From: Salmonella enterica subsp. houtenae serovar Houten
Lineage (GTDB): Bacteria > Pseudomonadota > Gammaproteobacteria > Enterobacterales > Enterobacteriaceae
DNA length: 64,000 nucleotides
NCBI GenBank assembly: GCA_900478215.1
Contig: LS483478.1
Location: 1,426,001-1,490,000 of the forward strand
Direction: 5' to 3'
Below, piece after piece: positions 18,643-28,642 of the stretch. The notes beneath the pieces were generated by a model. That model had not been told where the DNA came from. It made no database searches and saw only the letters and a program-made list of their open reading frames with translations. The position numbers were made by a program, and so were the translations under genes. How positions within the stretch are numbered: position 1 is the first letter of the stretch; each line of letters starts with the position of its first letter.

Positions 18643-19086
18643 ATGAGTATGTCAACATCCACTGAAGTCATCGCTCATCACTGGGCATTCGCTATCTTTC
18701 TTATCGTTGCCATTGGCCTGTGCTGCCTGATGCTGGTAGGCGGTTGGTTTTTGGGCGGTCGCGCACGCGCGAGGCACAAGAACGTTCCGTTTGAATCAGG
18801 TATCGACTCGGTCGGCACCGCCCGCTTACGCCTGTCTGCCAAGTTTTACCTGGTAGCCATGTTCTTCGTTATCTTCGACGTTGAAGCGCTGTATCTGTTC
18901 GCATGGTCAACTTCTATCCGCGAAAGCGGCTGGGTTGGCTTTGTGGAAGCTGCAATTTTTATTTTTGTGTTACTGGCTGGTCTGGTTTATCTGGCGCGTA
19001 TTGGCGCGTTGGACTGGACGCCCGCGCGTTCACGCCGCGAGCGTATGAACCCGGAAACGAACAGTATCGCTAATCGTCAACGCTAA
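18643..19086 (+). CDS. nuoA: NADH-quinone oxidoreductase subunit A
   Basis: Small membrane-arm subunit of respiratory complex I, 147 residues, three membrane helices (about 15-36, 68-88, 98-120) with the conserved cytoplasmic loop [20 protein letters not shown]. It helps join the membrane arm to the peripheral arm near the quinone site, with H and J. First gene of nuoABCDEFGHIJKLMN; the ATG at 18643 gives [10 protein letters not shown], as in E. coli. Confidence 0.97.
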
Positions 19087-19101
19087 CCGCGAGGCATTAA
19101 G

Positions 19102-19764
19102 ATGGATTATACGCTCACCCGCATAGATCCTAACGGTGAGAATGACCGTTACCCCCTGCAAAAACAGGAGATCGTAACCGACCCCCTGGAGCAGGAAGTT
19201 AACAAAAACGTGTTCATGGGCAAACTGCATGACATGGTTAACTGGGGCCGTAAAAACTCGATTTGGCCCTACAACTTCGGCCTTTCTTGCTGCTATGTAG
19301 AGATGGTGACCTCTTTTACCGCAGTGCATGACGTCGCCCGTTTCGGCGCGGAAGTGCTGCGTGCGTCGCCACGTCAGGCTGACCTGATGGTGGTGGCCGG
19401 TACCTGCTTTACCAAAATGGCCCCGGTTATTCAGCGTCTGTATGACCAGATGCTGGAGCCAAAATGGGTAATTTCTATGGGCGCCTGCGCCAATTCCGGC
19501 GGCATGTACGATATTTATTCGGTAGTGCAGGGCGTGGATAAGTTTATCCCGGTGGATGTGTATATCCCTGGCTGTCCGCCGCGTCCGGAAGCGTATATGC
19601 AGGCGTTGATGCTGCTGCAAGAATCGATTGGCAAAGAGCGCCGTCCGCTCTCATGGGTGGTGGGCGATCAGGGCGTGTATCGCGCCAATATGCAGCCAGA
19701 ACGCGAACGTAAACGCGGCGAGCGTATTGCCGTCACGAACCTGCGTACCCCGGACGAGATTTAA
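19102..19764 (+). CDS. nuoB: NADH-quinone oxidoreductase subunit B
   Basis: Peripheral-arm subunit of complex I, 220 residues, binding the last iron-sulfur cluster N2 that reduces quinone. The ligands are Cys63, Cys64 (GLSCCYVEM), Cys129 (SMGACANSGG) and Cys158 (IPGCPPRPEA). Starts 15 bp after nuoA; GAGG at about 19091-19094 precedes ATG. Confidence 0.98.
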   Translation: MDYTLTRIDPNGENDRYPLQKQEIVTDPLEQEVNKNVFMGKLHDMVNWGRKNSIWPYNFGLSCCYVEMVTSFTAVHDVARFGAEVLRASPRQADLMVVAGTCFTKMAPVIQRLYDQMLEPKWVISMGACANSGGMYDIYSVVQGVDKFIPVDVYIPGCPPRPEAYMQALMLLQESIGKERRPLSWVVGDQGVYRANMQPERERKRGERIAVTNLRTPDEI

Positions 19765-19850
19765 TTTGCGCCTGTCGGCAGCAGCACTTCACTTCGCTAA
19801 CCACTATTTCAATAGCGCGAAGCACTGTCGACCACCACGGACCATTTGCA

Positions 19851-21653
19851 ATGGTGAACAATATGACCGACTTAACCGCGCAAGACGCTGCATGGAGTAC
19901 CCGCGATCATCTTGATGATCCGGTTATCGGCGAACTGCGCAACCGTTTTGGGCCGGATGCCTTTACCGTTCAGGCGACCCGCACCGGTATCCCCGTTGTT
20001 TGGGTCAAGCGTGAACAATTACTGGCGGTTGGCGATTTCCTAAAGAAACTGCCGAAACCTTACGTCATGCTGTTTGACTTACACGGCATGGATGAACGCC
20101 TGCGTACGCACCGTGACGGGTTACCCGCCGCGGATTTTTCCGTTTTCTACCACCTGATTTCCATTGAGCGTAATCGCGATATCATGCTCAAGGTGGCGTT
20201 GTCTGAAAACGACCTGCGCGTGCCGACCTTCACTAAACTTTTCCCTAACGCCAACTGGTACGAGCGTGAGACCTGGGAGATGTTTGGTATTGATATCGAA
20301 GGCCACCCGCACCTGACGCGCATCATGATGCCGCAAACCTGGGAAGGCCATCCGCTGCGTAAAGATTATCCGGCGCGCGCGACCGAATTCGACCCGTTTG
20401 AGCTGACCAAAGCCAAGCAGGATCTGGAGATGGAAGCGCTGACCTTTAAGCCGGAAGACTGGGGGATGAAGCGCGGGACTGACAACGAGGACTTTATGTT
20501 CCTCAACCTCGGCCCGAACCACCCGTCTGCGCACGGTGCGTTCCGTATTATCCTGCAACTTGACGGCGAAGAGATCGTCGACTGCGTGCCGGATATCGGC
20601 TATCACCACCGCGGCGCTGAAAAAATGGGCGAGCGCCAGTCCTGGCATAGCTACATTCCCTATACCGACCGTATCGAATACCTCGGTGGTTGCGTCAATG
20701 AAATGCCGTATGTGCTGGCGGTAGAAAAGTTGGCAGGGATCACCGTCCCGGATCGTGTGAACGTCATCCGCGTGATGCTCTCTGAACTGTTCCGCATTAA
20801 CAGTCATCTGCTGTACATCTCGACCTTTATTCAGGACGTCGGCGCGATGACGCCAGTCTTCTTTGCCTTTACCGACCGGCAGAAAATTTATGACCTGGTG
20901 GAGGCGATCACCGGTTTCCGTATGCACCCGGCCTGGTTCCGTATCGGCGGCGTCGCGCACGACTTGCCGCGCGGTTGGGATCGCCTGCTGCGAGAGTTCC
21001 TTGAGTGGATGCCGAAGCGTCTGGATTCTTACGAGAAAGCCGCGCTGCGTAACACCATTCTGAAAGGGCGTTCGCAGGGCGTTGCCGCTTACGGCGCGAA
21101 AGAGGCGCTGGAGTGGGGCACCACCGGCGCAGGGCTGCGCGCGACCGGGATCGATTTCGACGTACGTAAATGGCGTCCATACTCTGGCTATGAAAACTTT
21201 GACTTTGAAGTGCCGGTGGGTGGCGGCGTCTCCGACTGCTATACCCGCGTGATGCTGAAAGTGGAAGAGCTGCGCCAGAGTCTGCGCATTCTTCAGCAGT
21301 GCCTCGATAACATGCCGGAAGGCCCGTTCAAAGCGGATCACCCGCTGACCACGCCGCCGCCGAAAGAGCGCACGTTGCAACATATCGAAACCCTGATCAC
21401 CCACTTCCTGCAGGTCTCCTGGGGCCCGGTGATGCCGGCGCAGGAGTCCTTCCAGATGGTGGAAGCGACTAAGGGGATTAACAGTTACTACCTGACCAGC
21501 GACGGCAGCACTATGAGCTACCGTACCCGCGTGCGCACGCCGAGCTTTGCGCACCTGCAGCAGATTCCCTCGGCGATCCGCGGTAGCCTGGTCTCTGACC
21601 TGATTGTCTATCTGGGTAGTATCGATTTTGTTATGTCAGATGTGGACCGCTAA
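19851..21653 (+). CDS. nuoC: NADH-quinone oxidoreductase fused subunit C/D
   Basis: Natural enterobacterial fusion of complex I subunits C and D (nuoCD), 600 residues. Residues about 1-190 are the 30-kDa NuoC domain (GHPLRKDYPARATEFDP near 165-182); residues about 205-600 are the 49-kDa NuoD domain, related to hydrogenase large subunits, forming the quinone cavity (GPNHPSAHGAFR; PDIGYHHRGAEKMGE). The start is ATG 19851 (MVNNMTDL); ATG 19863 is a second possibility four codons in. An 86-bp gap precedes it, larger than others in the operon. Confidence 0.97.
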   Translation: MVNNMTDLTAQDAAWSTRDHLDDPVIGELRNRFGPDAFTVQATRTGIPVVWVKREQLLAVGDFLKKLPKPYVMLFDLHGMDERLRTHRDGLPAADFSVFYHLISIERNRDIMLKVALSENDLRVPTFTKLFPNANWYERETWEMFGIDIEGHPHLTRIMMPQTWEGHPLRKDYPARATEFDPFELTKAKQDLEMEALTFKPEDWGMKRGTDNEDFMFLNLGPNHPSAHGAFRIILQLDGEEIVDCVPDIGYHHRGAEKMGERQSWHSYIPYTDRIEYLGGCVNEMPYVLAVEKLAGITVPDRVNVIRVMLSELFRINSHLLYISTFIQDVGAMTPVFFAFTDRQKIYDLVEAITGFRMHPAWFRIGGVAHDLPRGWDRLLREFLEWMPKRLDSYEKAALRNTILKGRSQGVAAYGAKEALEWGTTGAGLRATGIDFDVRKWRPYSGYENFDFEVPVGGGVSDCYTRVMLKVEELRQSLRILQQCLDNMPEGPFKADHPLTTPPPKERTLQHIETLITHFLQVSWGPVMPAQESFQMVEATKGINSYYLTSDGSTMSYRTRVRTPSFAHLQQIPSAIRGSLVSDLIVYLGSIDFVMSDVDR

Positions 21654-21655
21654 TT

Positions 21656-22156
21656 ATGCACGAGAATCAACAACCACAAACCGAGGCTTTTGAGCTGAGT
21701 GCGGCAGAGCGTGAAGCGATAGAGCACGAGAAGCACCACTACGAAGACCCGCGTGCGGCGTCCATTGAAGCGCTGAAAATCGTTCAGAAGCAGCGTGGCT
21801 GGGTGCCGGACGGCGCGATCTACGCTATTGCCGATGTGCTGGGTATCCCGGCGAGCGACGTCGAAGGCGTCGCCACATTCTACAGCCAGATCTTCCGTCA
21901 GCCGGTCGGTCGCCACGTGATTCGCTACTGCGATAGCGTGGTGTGCCATATCACCGGCTATCAGGGGATTCAGGCCGCGCTGGAAAAAAATCTCAACATC
22001 AAACCGGGGCAGACGACCTTTGATGGTCGCTTTACGCTGCTGCCGACCTGCTGCCTGGGGAATTGCGATAAAGGGCCGAACATGATGATTGATGAGGATA
22101 CTCACAGCCATCTGACCCCGGAAGCCATTCCTGAACTACTGGAGCGGTATAAATGA
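21656..22156 (+). CDS. nuoE: NADH-quinone oxidoreductase subunit E
   Basis: Thioredoxin-like subunit of the NADH dehydrogenase module, 166 residues, carrying [2Fe-2S] cluster N1a. Ligands are Cys92 and Cys97 (RYCDSVVCHI) and Cys133 and Cys137 (PTCCLGNCDKGP). It begins two bases after the nuoC stop, and its stop overlaps the nuoF start by four bases (ATGA). Confidence 0.98.
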   Translation: MHENQQPQTEAFELSAAEREAIEHEKHHYEDPRAASIEALKIVQKQRGWVPDGAIYAIADVLGIPASDVEGVATFYSQIFRQPVGRHVIRYCDSVVCHITGYQGIQAALEKNLNIKPGQTTFDGRFTLLPTCCLGNCDKGPNMMIDEDTHSHLTPEAIPELLERYK

Positions 22157-23490
22157 AAAACGTTATCCGTACTCCCGAAACCCATCCGCTGACCTGGCGT
22201 CTGCGCGATGACAAACAGCCGGTCTGGCTGGACGAATATCGTAGCAAAAACGGCTACGAAGGCGCGCGTAAAGCGCTGACCGGCCTGTCTCCGGATGAAA
22301 TCGTCAGCCAGGTAAAAGACGCCGGTCTGAAAGGACGCGGCGGCGCGGGCTTTTCCACCGGTCTCAAGTGGAGCCTGATGCCGAAAGATGAATCCATGAA
22401 CATCCGTTACCTGCTGTGTAACGCTGATGAAATGGAGCCGGGCACCTATAAAGACCGTCTGCTGATGGAACAACTGCCGCACCTGCTGGTGGAAGGGATG
22501 CTGATCTCCGCGTTCGCGCTGAAAGCGTATCGTGGTTACATCTTCCTGCGTGGCGAATATATCGAAGCGGCTGTACATCTGCGCCGTGCGATTGCGGAAG
22601 CCACCGAAGCCGGTTTGCTTGGCAAAAATATCATGGGCACCGGGTTTGACTTCGAACTGTTTGTCCACACCGGGGCAGGGCGTTACATCTGCGGTGAAGA
22701 GACTGCGCTTATCAACTCCCTCGAAGGCCGCCGCGCGAACCCGCGCTCCAAGCCGCCCTTCCCGGCGACCTCCGGCGTATGGGGCAAGCCGACCTGTGTG
22801 AACAACGTCGAAACGTTGTGCAACGTCCCGGCAATCCTCGCCAACGGCGTGGAGTGGTACCAGAACATCTCGAAAAGCAAAGATGCGGGTACCAAGCTGA
22901 TGGGCTTCTCGGGCCGCGTGAAGAATCCGGGACTCTGGGAATTACCGTTCGGCACTACCGCGCGCGAGATCCTCGAAGATTACGCGGGCGGTATGCGCGA
23001 TGGTCTGAAATTCAAAGCCTGGCAACCGGGCGGGGCGGGAACCGACTTCCTGACCGAGGCGCATCTTGACCTGCCGATGGAGTTCGAAAGCATCGGTAAA
23101 GCGGGGAGCCGTCTGGGGACCGCGCTGGCGATGGCGGTAGACCACGAAATCGGCATGGTATCGCTGGTGCGTAACCTGGAAGAGTTCTTTGCCCGCGAAT
23201 CCTGCGGCTGGTGTACGCCATGCCGCGACGGGTTGCCTTGGAGCGTGAAAATTCTGCGCGCGCTGGAGCGCGGCGAAGGCCAGCCGGGGGATATCGAGAC
23301 ACTTGAGCAACTGTGTCGTTTCCTCGGACCGGGTAAAACCTTCTGCGCACATGCGCCGGGCGCGGTTGAGCCACTGCAAAGCGCAATTAAGTATTTCCGC
23401 GAAGAATTCGAAGCTGGCATCAAGCAGCCGTTCAGCAATACCCATTTAATCAATGGTATTCAGCCGAACCTGCTCAAAGAGCGCTGGTGA
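22153..23490 (+). CDS. nuoF: NADH-quinone oxidoreductase subunit F
   Basis: NADH- and FMN-binding subunit of complex I, 445 residues, where NADH is oxidised. The FMN/NADH loop GRGGAGFSTGLKW is at residues 61-73; the N3 [4Fe-4S] ligands are Cys351, Cys354 and Cys357 (SCGWCTPCRDG) and a fourth cysteine in GKTFCAHAPGAVE near residue 398. Electrons pass from FMN via N3 into NuoG. Translationally coupled to nuoE. Confidence 0.98.
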   Translation: MKNVIRTPETHPLTWRLRDDKQPVWLDEYRSKNGYEGARKALTGLSPDEIVSQVKDAGLKGRGGAGFSTGLKWSLMPKDESMNIRYLLCNADEMEPGTYKDRLLMEQLPHLLVEGMLISAFALKAYRGYIFLRGEYIEAAVHLRRAIAEATEAGLLGKNIMGTGFDFELFVHTGAGRYICGEETALINSLEGRRANPRSKPPFPATSGVWGKPTCVNNVETLCNVPAILANGVEWYQNISKSKDAGTKLMGFSGRVKNPGLWELPFGTTAREILEDYAGGMRDGLKFKAWQPGGAGTDFLTEAHLDLPMEFESIGKAGSRLGTALAMAVDHEIGMVSLVRNLEEFFARESCGWCTPCRDGLPWSVKILRALERGEGQPGDIETLEQLCRFLGPGKTFCAHAPGAVEPLQSAIKYFREEFEAGIKQPFSNTHLINGIQPNLLKERW

Positions 23491-23520
23491 GTTAACGATT
23501 TTTAATTTGGAAGCATGCTA

Positions 23521-26247
23521 ATGGCTACGATTCATGTAGACGGCAAAGAATACGAGGTCAACGGCGCGGACAACCTGCTACAGGCATGTCTGTCCCTCGG
23601 CCTTGATATTCCGTATTTTTGCTGGCACCCGGCGCTGGGAAGCGTCGGTGCTTGCCGCCAGTGTGCGGTGAAGCAATACCAAAACGCGGAAGATACGCGT
23701 GGTCGCCTGGTGATGTCCTGTATGACGCCAGCCACCGACGGTACTTTTATCTCTATTGACGACGAAGAAGCGAAACAGTTCCGTGAAAGCGTGGTGGAGT
23801 GGCTGATGACTAACCACCCGCACGACTGTCCGGTCTGTGAAGAGGGCGGTAACTGCCACCTTCAGGATATGACCGTGATGACGGGGCACAGTTTCCGTCG
23901 CTACCGTTTCACCAAACGTACCCACCGCAACCAGGATCTGGGGCCATTCATCTCTCACGAAATGAACCGCTGCATCGCCTGCTACCGTTGTGTACGTTAC
24001 TACAAAGATTATGCCGACGGCACCGATCTGGGCGTCTATGGCGCGCACGACAACGTCTACTTCGGGCGTACGGAAGACGGCGTGCTGGAAAGCGAATTCT
24101 CTGGTAACCTGGTAGAAATTTGCCCGACCGGCGTCTTCACCGATAAAACGCACTCCGAGCGTTACAACCGTAAATGGGACATGCAGTTTGCGCCAAGCAT
24201 CTGCCAGCAGTGTTCCATTGGCTGTAACATCAGCCCGGGCGAGCGTTATGGCGAATTGCGCCGTATCGAAAACCGTTACAACGGCACCGTTAACCACTAC
24301 TTCCTCTGCGACCGCGGTCGTTTCGGTTATGGCTATGTGAACCTGAAAGACCGTCCGCGTCAGCCGGTTCAGCGCCGCGGCGATGACTTTATTACCCTCA
24401 ACGCTGAGCAGGCGATGCAGGGCGCGGCGGATATTCTGCGCCAGTCGAAGAAAGTGATCGGTATCGGTTCGCCACGCGCCAGCATTGAGAGCAACTTTGC
24501 GCTGCGTGAGCTGGTTGGTGCGGAAAACTTCTACACCGGTATCGCTCAGGGCGAGCAGGAACGTCTGCAACTGGCGCTGAAAGTGCTGCGTGAGGGCGGA
24601 ATTTACACCCCGGCGCTGCGTGAGATCGAATCTTATGACGCGGTACTGGTATTGGGTGAGGATGTCACTCAGACCGGCGCGCGCGTTGCTCTGGCGGTAC
24701 GCCAGGCGGTGAAAGGGAAAGCGCGTGAAATGGCGGCGGCGCAGAAAGTGGCCGACTGGCAGATCGCGGCCATCCTTAACATCGGCCAGCGTGCCAAACA
24801 TCCGCTGTTCGTCACCAACGTGGACGACACCCGTCTGGATGATATCGCCGCCTGGACCTATCGCGCGCCGGTGGAAGATCAGGCGCGCCTGGGCTTTGCG
24901 ATTGCCCATGCGCTGGACAATACCGCGCCTGCGGTTGACGGCATCGACAGCGATCTGCAAAACAAAATTGATGTCATTGTTCAGGCGTTGGCCGGCGCGA
25001 AAAAACCGCTGATTATCTCCGGCACTAACGCCGGTAGCAGTGAGGTGATTCAGGCGGCCGCCAACGTGGCTAAAGCGCTGAAAGGCCGTGGCGCCGACGT
25101 CGGTATTACTATGATTGCCCGCTCCGTGAATAGCATGGGGCTGGGTATGATGGGCGGCGGTTCGCTTGATGATGCGCTGACCGAGCTGGAAACCGGCAGT
25201 GCGGACGCGGTGGTGGTGCTGGAAAACGATCTCCATCGTCATGCTTCCGCCGCCCGCGTGAACGCTGCGCTCTCCAAAGCGCCGCTGGTGATGGTGATTG
25301 ACCATCAGCGCACGGCGATTATGGAAAACGCGCATCTGGTGCTTTCCGCGGCGAGCTTTGCTGAAAGCGATGGTACGGTCATCAACAACGAAGGCCGTGC
25401 GCAGCGCTTCTTCCAGGTTTATGATCCGGCCTACTACGATAACAAGACGATTATGCTGGAAAGCTGGCGCTGGCTGCATTCGCTGCACAGCACCGTCGAA
25501 AACCGCGAAGTGGACTGGACGCAGCTTGACCACGTGATCGACGCGGTTATTGCCGCCATGCCGCAATTTGCCGGCATTAAAGACGCCGCGCCGGATGCGA
25601 CCTTCCGCATTCGTGGGCAGAAGCTGGCGCGCGAACCGCATCGTTACAGCGGTCGTACCGCAATGCGCGCCAACATCAGCGTGCACGAACCACGCCAGCC
25701 GCAGGATAAAGACACCATGTTCGCCTTCTCCATGGAAGGGAATAACCAACCGACTGCCCCGCGATCTGAAATCCCGTTTGCCTGGGCGCCGGGCTGGAAC
25801 TCCCCGCAGGCGTGGAACAAATTCCAGGATGAAGTGGGCGGCAAACTGCGTCACGGCGATCCGGGCGTGCGTTTGATTGAAACCACTGAGGGTGGTCTGG
25901 GTTATTTCACTACCGTTCCGGCAAGTTTCCTGGCGCAGGACGGTCAGTGGCGTATTGCGCCGTACTACCACCTGTTTGGCAGCGACGAATTGTCTCAGCG
26001 TTCTCCGGTCTTCCAGAGCCGTATGCCGCAGCCGTATATCAAACTTAACCCGGCGGATGCCGCGAAGTTGGGGGTCAATGCCGGGACGCGCGTCTCCTTT
26101 AGCTACGATGGCAATACGGTGACGCTGCCGGTTGAAATCTCTGAAGGGTTAGCGGCAGGGCAGGTAGGGCTGCCGATGGGTATGCCTGGCATCGCGCCGG
26201 TTCTGGCTGGCGCGCGTCTTGAGGATCTGCGGGAGGCGCAACAATGA
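23521..26247 (+). CDS. nuoG: NADH-quinone oxidoreductase subunit G
   Basis: Largest peripheral subunit of complex I, 908 residues, carrying several Fe-S clusters. N1b: Cys34, Cys45, Cys48, Cys67. N5: His101, Cys103, Cys106, Cys112 (NHPHDCPVCEEGGNC). N4: NRCIACYRCVRYYKD. The off-path N7 site of E. coli is present too (SICQQCSIGCNISPG). The rest is a molybdopterin-oxidoreductase fold without molybdenum. ATG 23521 is chosen since GGAAG at 23509-23513 is seven bases upstream; the in-frame ATG at 23515 is one base from that site. Confidence 0.97.
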   Translation: MATIHVDGKEYEVNGADNLLQACLSLGLDIPYFCWHPALGSVGACRQCAVKQYQNAEDTRGRLVMSCMTPATDGTFISIDDEEAKQFRESVVEWLMTNHPHDCPVCEEGGNCHLQDMTVMTGHSFRRYRFTKRTHRNQDLGPFISHEMNRCIACYRCVRYYKDYADGTDLGVYGAHDNVYFGRTEDGVLESEFSGNLVEICPTGVFTDKTHSERYNRKWDMQFAPSICQQCSIGCNISPGERYGELRRIENRYNGTVNHYFLCDRGRFGYGYVNLKDRPRQPVQRRGDDFITLNAEQAMQGAADILRQSKKVIGIGSPRASIESNFALRELVGAENFYTGIAQGEQERLQLALKVLREGGIYTPALREIESYDAVLVLGEDVTQTGARVALAVRQAVKGKAREMAAAQKVADWQIAAILNIGQRAKHPLFVTNVDDTRLDDIAAWTYRAPVEDQARLGFAIAHALDNTAPAVDGIDSDLQNKIDVIVQALAGAKKPLIISGTNAGSSEVIQAAANVAKALKGRGADVGITMIARSVNSMGLGMMGGGSLDDALTELETGSADAVVVLENDLHRHASAARVNAALSKAPLVMVIDHQRTAIMENAHLVLSAASFAESDGTVINNEGRAQRFFQVYDPAYYDNKTIMLESWRWLHSLHSTVENREVDWTQLDHVIDAVIAAMPQFAGIKDAAPDATFRIRGQKLAREPHRYSGRTAMRANISVHEPRQPQDKDTMFAFSMEGNNQPTAPRSEIPFAWAPGWNSPQAWNKFQDEVGGKLRHGDPGVRLIETTEGGLGYFTTVPASFLAQDGQWRIAPYYHLFGSDELSQRSPVFQSRMPQPYIKLNPADAAKLGVNAGTRVSFSYDGNTVTLPVEISEGLAAGQVGLPMGMPGIAPVLAGARLEDLREAQQ

Positions 26248-27221
26248 GTTGGATTACACCGGATCTGATTGAGATCCTGCTGAGCATTCTCAAAGCGGTG
26301 GTGATTCTGCTGGTGGTCGTCACCTGCGGGGCCTTCATGAGCTTTGGCGAACGTCGTCTGCTGGGTCTGTTCCAGAACCGTTATGGACCAAACCGCGTTG
26401 GCTGGGGCGGCTCGCTCCAGCTGGTCGCGGACATGATCAAGATGTTCTTTAAAGAAGACTGGGTGCCGAAATTCTCGGATCGCGTCATCTTTACCCTGGC
26501 GCCGATGATCGCGTTTACTTCGCTGCTGCTCTCCTTCGCCATTGTGCCGGTTAGCCCTAATTGGGTGGTGGCCGATTTAAACATCGGGATTCTGTTTTTC
26601 CTGATGATGGCGGGTCTGGCGGTTTACGCGGTGCTATTCGCCGGTTGGTCGAGCAACAATAAATACTCGCTGCTGGGCGCGATGCGCGCGTCTGCCCAGA
26701 CGGTGAGCTACGAAGTGTTCCTTGGTCTTTCCCTGATGGGCGTGGTGGCGCAGGCCGGGTCATTTAATATGACCGATATCGTCAATAACCAGGCGCATCT
26801 GTGGAACGTGATTCCGCAATTCTTTGGGTTTGTTACTTTTGCCATCGCGGGCGTAGCGGTCTGTCACCGTCACCCGTTTGACCAACCGGAAGCCGAGCAG
26901 GAACTGGCGGACGGTTACCACATCGAATATTCCGGTATGAAATTCGGTCTGTTCTTCGTGGGGGAGTACATCGGCATCGTCACCGTTTCCGCGCTGATGG
27001 TAACGTTGTTCTTCGGTGGCTGGCATGGCCCGTTCTTACCGCCATTCGTCTGGTTCGCGCTGAAAACCGCGTTCTTCATGATGATGTTCATTTTGATTCG
27101 TGCGTCGTTACCGCGTCCGCGTTATGACCAGGTAATGTCCTTCGGCTGGAAAGTCTGCCTGCCGCTGACGCTCATCAACTTGCTGGTAACGGCGGCTGTC
27201 ATTCTGTGGCAGGCGCAATAA
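26244..27221 (+). CDS. nuoH: NADH-quinone oxidoreductase subunit H
   Basis: Membrane subunit of complex I, 325 residues, about eight helices, forming the quinone entry channel against B and CD. Conserved [20 protein letters not shown] and the acidic loop [20 protein letters not shown] are visible. Overlaps the nuoG stop by four bases. Confidence 0.98.
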
Positions 27222-27235
27222 GGGACACAAAGACC

Positions 27236-27778
27236 ATGACCTTAAAAGAATTATTAGTAGGTTTCGGCACTCAGGTACGTAGTATCTGGATGATCGGCCT
27301 ACATGCGTTCGCGAAACGCGAAACGCGGATGTATCCGGAAGAGCCGGTCTATTTACCGCCCCGTTACCGTGGCCGTATCGTGCTCACGCGCGACCCGGAC
27401 GGCGAAGAGCGCTGCGTTGCCTGTAACCTGTGTGCGGTAGCCTGTCCGGTAGGCTGTATCTCTCTGCAAAAAGCGGAGACCAAAGATGGCCGCTGGTATC
27501 CGGAATTTTTCCGCATAAACTTCTCACGCTGCATCTTCTGCGGTCTGTGCGAAGAAGCGTGCCCGACCACGGCGATTCAGTTGACCCCGGACTTCGAACT
27601 GGGTGAATACAAACGTCAGGATCTGGTGTACGAAAAAGAGGATCTGCTGATTTCCGGTCCGGGCAAATACCCGGAATATAACTTCTACCGGATGGCGGGT
27701 ATGGCAATCGACGGCAAAGATAAAGGCGAAGCAGAGAACGAAGCCAAGCCTATCGACGTCAAGAGCCTGTTACCGTAA
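27236..27778 (+). CDS. nuoI: NADH-quinone oxidoreductase subunit I
   Basis: Ferredoxin-like subunit of complex I, 180 residues, with clusters N6a and N6b. Two CxxCxxCxxxC motifs are present: Cys60, 63, 66, 70 and Cys99, 102, 105, 109. ATG 27236 ([10 protein letters not shown]) is the family start; an ATG at 27206 lies inside nuoH and would add ten residues. Fourteen bases after nuoH. Confidence 0.98.
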
Positions 27779-27788
27779 GGAGAGGGCA

Positions 27789-28343
27789 ATGGAATTCGCT
27801 TTTTATATCTGTGGCCTGATAGCCATCCTCGCGACTCTGCGAGTGATCACCCATACCAATCCGGTACATGCGCTGTTGTATCTGGTGATATCGTTACTGG
27901 CGATTTCTGGGGTGTTCTTTTCGCTGGGCGCTTACTTTGCCGGCGCGTTGGAAATTATCGTCTACGCAGGCGCCATCATGGTGCTGTTTGTGTTCGTGGT
28001 GATGATGCTCAACCTCGGCGGCAGCGAAATCGAACAGGAACGCCAGTGGCTAAAGCCGCAGGTGTGGATTGGTCCGGCGATTTTGTCGGCCATTATGCTG
28101 GCGGTCATTGTGTACGCCATTCTGGGCGTTAACGACCAGGGTATCGACGGCACGCCGATTAGCGCGAAAGCGGTGGGCATTACGCTGTTCGGGCCTTATG
28201 TTCTGGCGGTCGAGCTGGCGTCTATGCTGCTGCTGGCAGGCCTGGTGGTGGCGTTCCACGTCGGTCGTGAAGAGCGTGCGGGCGAAGTGCTAAGCAATCG
28301 CGCCGATGACCGCGCGAAAAGAAAAACGGAGGAGCGCGCATGA
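27789..28343 (+). CDS. nuoJ: NADH-quinone oxidoreductase subunit J
   Basis: Membrane subunit of complex I, 184 residues, five helices. The third helix [21 protein letters not shown] holds the pi-bulge region linked to proton pumping. GGAG ribosome site at about 27779-27784; overlaps nuoK by four bases. Confidence 0.98.
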
Positions 28344-28642
28344 TCCCCTTAACACATGGACTGATCCTCGCTGCGATTTTATTCGTCCTGGGTTTAACCG
28401 GTCTGGTTATCCGCCGCAATCTGCTGTTTATGCTGATCGGGCTGGAAATCATGATTAACGCCTCCGCGCTGGCCTTTGTGGTCGCCGGGAGCTACTGGGG
28501 CCAGACCGATGGTCAGGTGATGTACATTCTCGCCATCAGCCTTGCGGCTGCGGAAGCGAGTATTGGACTTGCGCTGTTGCTGCAACTCCATCGCCGTCGC
28601 CAGAACCTGAACATCGATTCAGTAAGTGAGATGCGTGGATGA
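28340..28642 (+). CDS. nuoK: NADH-quinone oxidoreductase subunit K
   Basis: MrpC-like membrane subunit of complex I, 100 residues, three helices, carrying membrane glutamates in [13 protein letters not shown] and [14 protein letters not shown] that are part of the proton path. Both ends overlap neighbouring genes by four bases. Confidence 0.98.

Noticed and set aside
23578..25971. A 797-codon open frame antisense to nuoG
   Set aside because: It mirrors the codon bias of nuoG, has no ribosome site and no family resemblance. The same holds for long antisense frames at 20121-21554 and 8569-9942.
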